Source of the DNA: Amycolatopsis australiensis
Lineage (GTDB): Bacteria > Actinomycetota > Actinomycetes > Mycobacteriales > Pseudonocardiaceae
DNA: 64,000 bases
Reading direction: 5' to 3'
Assembly: GCF_900119165.1 (NCBI RefSeq)
Contig: NZ_FPJG01000006.1
Span: forward strand, 3,100,001-3,164,000
Within the stretch, counting starts at the first letter, position 1, and every line of letters begins with the position of its first letter. The notes beneath the pieces were generated by a model. It made no database searches, had not been told where the DNA came from, and worked only from the letters and a program-made list of their open reading frames with translations. This document shows positions 60,910 to 64,000 of the stretch, one piece after another. Position numbers and translations under genes: made by a program.

Positions 60910-60959
60910 TGCACATGGCTTGCGAACTATGGCGAATCGTTCCGTTGCGTAAAGACGTC

Positions 60960-62255
60960 TCAGGCCGATGCGGGCGGTTCGGCCGCCGGGAGCAGGAGCG
61001 TGAACGTCGGCGGGGCGGGACGGCTCAGCCGGAGCCGTCCGCCTTCCGCTTCGGCGAGGCCGCGCGCGAGCCGCAGGCCGATCCCGTGCCCGCTCGGCGC
61101 CGTCGCGAACGGGTCGGTTTCGCCGAGGTCCGGGCCCTCGTCTTCGACGTCGATGGCCAGCGCGTCGCCGGCGTCGCGGGCGGTGACCGTGACCGTGCCG
61201 CGGCCGTGCGTCGCCGCGTTGTCCAGCAGCACCCCGAGCACCTGCCGGACCGCCGCGGCCGCCACCCGCGCCGGTGGCGGGTCCTCGCGGATGATCCGCA
61301 GCGCCCGGCCCTGCGGTGCCAGCAGCGCCTCACCGGCCTGCCGCATCTCCTCCAGCAGGGCGCCGAGATCCAGCTCCGCTCGCGGCGCCCGGCGTTCGCG
61401 GCCCAGCGCGAGGAGGTCTTCGATGGTGCGTTCCAGCCGGTCGGCCGACGCGATGCCGGCGCGGATCGCCGCGTACGGGTCCGCGTCGGGGGTCTCCAAT
61501 GCCGCCTCGAGCTGCAGCCGGAGCCCGGTCAGCGGGTTGCGCAGCTGGTGCGACGCCTCGGCGGAGAACGCGCGCTCGCGCTCCAGCGTCGCGCCGATCC
61601 GGGCCGCGGTCGCCTCCAGCGCCTCGCCGACGCGGTCGATCTCGGGGATCCCGGCGCGCGGGCCGCGGGCGGTGAAGTCGCCGTCGCCGAGCCGCCCGGC
61701 CGCGGCGGCCAGCTCCTCCAGCGGCCGGACCAGCCGGGTCGTGAACCGGCGGGCCAGCAGCCAGCTCACCCCGATCGCCGCGACCGCGAGCCCGGCCATG
61801 CCGAGCCAGGTCAGCCACACCCGCAGCCGCAGCTGCGCCATCGGGACCGCGGCGCGGACCACGCCGGTCACCTTCGACCCGCTGATCACCGGCACGGCCA
61901 GCGCCACCTCGTCGCCTTCGCGGCCGAGGACGACGTCCACCGTCGCGCGCGCCGCCTCCCGCTCGACCGAGCCGGCGACGGCGGGGCCCTGCCCGGCCAG
62001 CAGCCTGCCGTCCGGGCTGTAGATCGCCACCACGCCTTCGACGTCGTCGTCGGCTTCGAGCGGCGGCACGAGCGGTGTCCGGCCGGCGCTCAGCTCGTCC
62101 GACACGGCGAGCGCGGCGGCGTCGGCAGCGCGTTCCAGGTCCGCTTTCGTGTCATCGCGGTAGTACTGCATGACCGCGATGAACAGCGGCAGCGCGAACA
62201 GCACGGTCGCGACCAGCGCGGCCAGCACCGTGAGGGCGATGATCCGGCGGCGCAC
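60960..62255 (-). CDS. Sensor histidine kinase (HAMP, HisKA, HATPase)
   Basis: The 431-residue protein has two membrane helices (about 5-27 and 147-168) around a small extracellular sensor, a HAMP region (about 168-222), the phosphorylated H236 in FSAEASHQLRNPLTGL and an ATPase domain with VLLDNAATHG (N box), DEGPD and GHGIGLRLARGLAEAEGG (G2). It autophosphorylates and passes the phosphate to the response regulator encoded 2 nt upstream. Signal unknown. Confidence 0.95.
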   Translation of the reverse strand: MRRRIIALTVLAALVATVLFALPLFIAVMQYYRDDTKADLERAADAAALAVSDELSAGRTPLVPPLEADDDVEGVVAIYSPDGRLLAGQGPAVAGSVEREAARATVDVVLGREGDEVALAVPVISGSKVTGVVRAAVPMAQLRLRVWLTWLGMAGLAVAAIGVSWLLARRFTTRLVRPLEELAAAAGRLGDGDFTARGPRAGIPEIDRVGEALEATAARIGATLERERAFSAEASHQLRNPLTGLRLQLEAALETPDADPYAAIRAGIASADRLERTIEDLLALGRERRAPRAELDLGALLEEMRQAGEALLAPQGRALRIIREDPPPARVAAAAVRQVLGVLLDNAATHGRGTVTVTARDAGDALAIDVEDEGPDLGETDPFATAPSGHGIGLRLARGLAEAEGGRLRLSRPAPPTFTLLLPAAEPPASA

Positions 62256-62257
62256 GG

Positions 62258-62968
62258 CTACCCTTCGGCGACCGTGCGGGCGGGGTCCTCCAGCCGGTAG
62301 CCGTGCCCGCGCAGGGTGGCGATCCGCGGGACCTCGTCACCCGGCCCGGCCGCCGCCGCGAGCTTGCGGCGCACCGCGGCGATGTGCACGTCGAGTGTCT
62401 TCGTCGAGCCGTACCAGTGGGCGTCCCAGACCTCGGCCATCAGCGTCTCGCGGCTGACCGCGACGCCGGGCTGCTCGGCCAGCCGCGCCAGCAGGTCGAA
62501 CTCCTTGGCGCGCAGCACCACCTCGCGGCCGTGCAGCGTGGCGCGGCGGCCGGCGATGTCGACGGTCAGCCCGCCGACGGTCACCGGTGGCCGGGCGCCG
62601 GCCGGCGCCCCGCGCCGCAGGTGCGCCCGCACCCTGGCCAGCAGCTCGCCCAGCCGGATCGGCTTGGTGAGGTAGTCGTCGGCACCGGCGTCGAGGCCGA
62701 CGACGACGTCCATCTCCTCCTGCCGCGCGGTGAGGATCACCAGCACCGACGCGGGCAGCGCGGTCCGCAGCCGGCGGCACACCTCGACGCCGTCCAGGTC
62801 GGGCAGGCCGAGGTCGAGCAGCACGAGGTCGAATTCGCCGGTCTCCGCGGCCTGCAGGGCGGTGCGGCCGTCACGCCGCCAGCACACCTGGTGACCGTGC
62901 AGCCGCAGGGTCGATTCGAGCACGCTGCCGATCGCCGCGTCGTCTTCCACCACCAGCAGGTTCGGCAT
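62258..62968 (-). CDS. OmpR/PhoB-type response regulator
   Basis: The 236-residue protein has a receiver domain with acidic pocket E8 D9 D10, phosphorylated D52 in LLDLGLPDLDG, the Thr of LTARQ and the Lys of YLTKPIRLGELL, followed by a winged-helix DNA-binding domain (about 130-230; EFDLLARLAEQPGVAVSRETLMAEVW ... VDVHIAAVRRKL-type). It partners with the kinase directly downstream. Confidence 0.95.
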   Translation of the reverse strand: MPNLLVVEDDAAIGSVLESTLRLHGHQVCWRRDGRTALQAAETGEFDLVLLDLGLPDLDGVEVCRRLRTALPASVLVILTARQEEMDVVVGLDAGADDYLTKPIRLGELLARVRAHLRRGAPAGARPPVTVGGLTVDIAGRRATLHGREVVLRAKEFDLLARLAEQPGVAVSRETLMAEVWDAHWYGSTKTLDVHIAAVRRKLAAAAGPGDEVPRIATLRGHGYRLEDPARTVAEG

Positions 62969-62985
62969 GCGGAGGAGCCTACGTT

Positions 62986-63645
62986 CTACTCCGGCCGCGC
63001 ACCGAAACCGATCCGGGAAACGCGGTGTGAGGCTTCCGTCACGGCGACCCGGAACCCGGTCACGGCCTCGGCGGTGAAGCGCGTGGTCGGCCCGGTGATG
63101 GCCAGCGCGGCCAGCAGCCGCCCGTCCGCGTCGAGCACCGGCGCGGCGACGCTCGAGGCGCCCGGCTCCGGTTCGCCGTGGCTGACCGCGACGCCCTCGC
63201 CCGCGAGCACCCGCCCGGCGGCTCCGCACCGCAGCGGCAGCTCGTCACCCACGCGGCCGACGTGCCGGATGTTCTGCGGCCCTTCCTGCTGGGCGACGCA
63301 CACGAGCACGGTGGTGCTGCGCACGTAGAGGCTGACTGTTTCGCCGCAGGCCCGCGCGAGCTCGCGCAGCACCTGGCGGACCGCCTCGGGCAGCTGCCAC
63401 GCGGTGTTCGCGAGCTGGGCCCAGCGCAGCATCCCGGGCCCGACGGTGATCCGCCCGTCCGGGCGCGTCCAGAGCAGGCCGCGTTGCTCGCAGGTGGCGA
63501 TGAGCCGCAGCACGGTCGTCTTCGCGAGGCCGCTGGCCGCGACGAGGTCCTTGACCGCCCACGTCCGGCGGTGTTCGGTGAAGAGGGCGAGCAGGTCGAA
63601 CGCGCGCAGCACGCTCCGGACCGCCCCGTCGTCGTCCGTCTTCAT
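62986..63645 (-). CDS. IclR family transcriptional regulator
   Basis: The 219-residue protein has the IclR winged HTH (SVLRAFDLLALFTEHRRTWAVKDLVAASGLAKTTVLRLIATCEQRGLL, about 10-58) and an effector domain (about 75-215), slightly shorter than the usual 240-260 residues. It lies 51 nt downstream of the sugar-isomerase-like gene and 17 nt upstream of the response regulator, all on one strand; it probably controls the former. Confidence 0.9.
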   Translation of the reverse strand: MKTDDDGAVRSVLRAFDLLALFTEHRRTWAVKDLVAASGLAKTTVLRLIATCEQRGLLWTRPDGRITVGPGMLRWAQLANTAWQLPEAVRQVLRELARACGETVSLYVRSTTVLVCVAQQEGPQNIRHVGRVGDELPLRCGAAGRVLAGEGVAVSHGEPEPGASSVAAPVLDADGRLLAALAITGPTTRFTAEAVTGFRVAVTEASHRVSRIGFGARPE

Positions 63646-63696
63646 CGAGCGACTCCCGTCCGCGTGGTGGACCCAGCGTACCGCCAGGCGGACAGC

Positions 63697-64000
63697 TCAC
63701 GCCACGTGCCGCTCGAACGCCGCGACGGATTCCGCGAGCACTTCCGCGCCCGGCCGCGACCACAGGTCCGCGTTGAACACCTCGACCTCGATCGGCCCGG
63801 TGTAGCCCGCGGCTTCGACGGCGGCGCGCAGCCGCCGGTGGTCGATCGGCCCGTCGCCCGGCAGCGCACGGCCGAGCAGCGGGTCGGGCAGCGGCACGAG
63901 CACGTCGCAGACGTGGAACCCGGCGATCCGGCCGGCGGCCGCGGCGATCGACTCCTCGATCCGCGGATCCCACCAGACGTGGAACTCGTCGACGATCACC
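63697..64000 (-). CDS. C-terminal part of a sugar phosphate isomerase/epimerase-like protein
   Basis: About 100 residues at the C-terminal end of a TIM-barrel (xylose-isomerase-like, AP endonuclease 2 family) protein are visible: VDEFHVWWDPRIEE, IAGFHVCDVLVP, GDGPIDHRRLRAAVEAAGYTGPIEVEVFNADLW. The GDGxID...GYxGxxxxE pattern is typical, with metal-binding His and Glu. The gene starts outside the window; the internal GTG near 63999 is not a convincing start. It could be a hydroxypyruvate isomerase, inosose dehydratase or similar. Confidence 0.85.
   Translation of the reverse strand, partial: VIVDEFHVWWDPRIEESIAAAAGRIAGFHVCDVLVPLPDPLLGRALPGDGPIDHRRLRAAVEAAGYTGPIEVEVFNADLWSRPGAEVLAESVAAFERHVA

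Overview
The window is chromosomal DNA from a high-GC actinomycete. Codon third positions are almost always G or C, GTG starts are common, many genes overlap by 4 nt (ATGA/GTGA), and the gene set (GH46 chitosanase, secreted M4 protease, DUF5302 protein, PaaX, PucR and several TetR regulators, stand-alone TrpB2, lactate 2-monooxygenase, HrpA with a long C-terminal part) fits Pseudonocardiaceae. Amycolatopsis is my best guess, by inference only. I see no rRNA, tRNA, CRISPR array, prophage or insertion sequence.

Layout. 1-4.1 kb: a cut gene of unknown function, a dienelactone hydrolase preceded by the remains of an arginase-family gene, a TrpB2-type synthase and a membrane diguanylate cyclase. 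4.2-7.6 kb: a 94-residue protein built from eight PTDWT-type repeats, an MFS transporter and a VanW-family wall protein. 7.8-10.8 kb: a sugar-acid dehydratase of the IlvD/Edd family facing its likely GntR regulator, then a phosphoesterase and a PHP protein. 11.8-18.7 kb: an envelope/secretion block (L,D-transpeptidase, chitosanase, M4 protease) interrupted by a TetR/Baeyer-Villiger monooxygenase pair and an HTH regulator. 18.8-31.7 kb: trans-enoyl-reductase-like protein, lactate 2-monooxygenase, HrpA helicase, a Cys-rich membrane protein, a secreted Asp-box protein, an A-family DNA polymerase and an acyl-CoA synthetase. 31.7-40.1 kb: a large LuxR ATPase, a second HTH regulator paralogous to the first, and a five-gene run (SDR, APH-type kinase, histidine phosphatase, SMP-30, VOC).

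40.1-46.8 kb is the most coherent pathway: two divergent, tightly coupled operons. One reads PaaX regulator - tryptophan 2,3-dioxygenase - kynureninase. The other reads creatininase-family hydrolase - benzoate-CoA-ligase-type enzyme - SDR - enoyl-CoA hydratase. Together they suggest tryptophan to N-formylkynurenine to kynurenine to anthranilate to an anthraniloyl-CoA-type thioester. No classical kynurenine formamidase is present, and the creatininase-family protein is the obvious candidate for that step. The two promoters appear leaderless and interlocked on one inverted repeat.

46.9-56 kb: valine/leucine-type dehydrogenase with an overlapping beta-lactamase-fold gene, LysR, Tat-exported metallo-hydrolase, flavin/PPOX protein, SGNH esterase/PucR pair and alpha/beta-hydrolase/TetR pair. 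56-60.9 kb: a lysine-degradation operon (amino-acid permease - davA - davB) behind a 20-bp palindrome, followed by a TetR gene. 61-64 kb: a two-component system, an IclR regulator and a cut sugar-isomerase-like gene.

Across the first 22 kb, three intergenic arrays of alternating small palindromes, each closed by inverted ends (CGCCCCAA ... TTGGGGCG), form a repeat family that looks like a REP/MITE-type element.
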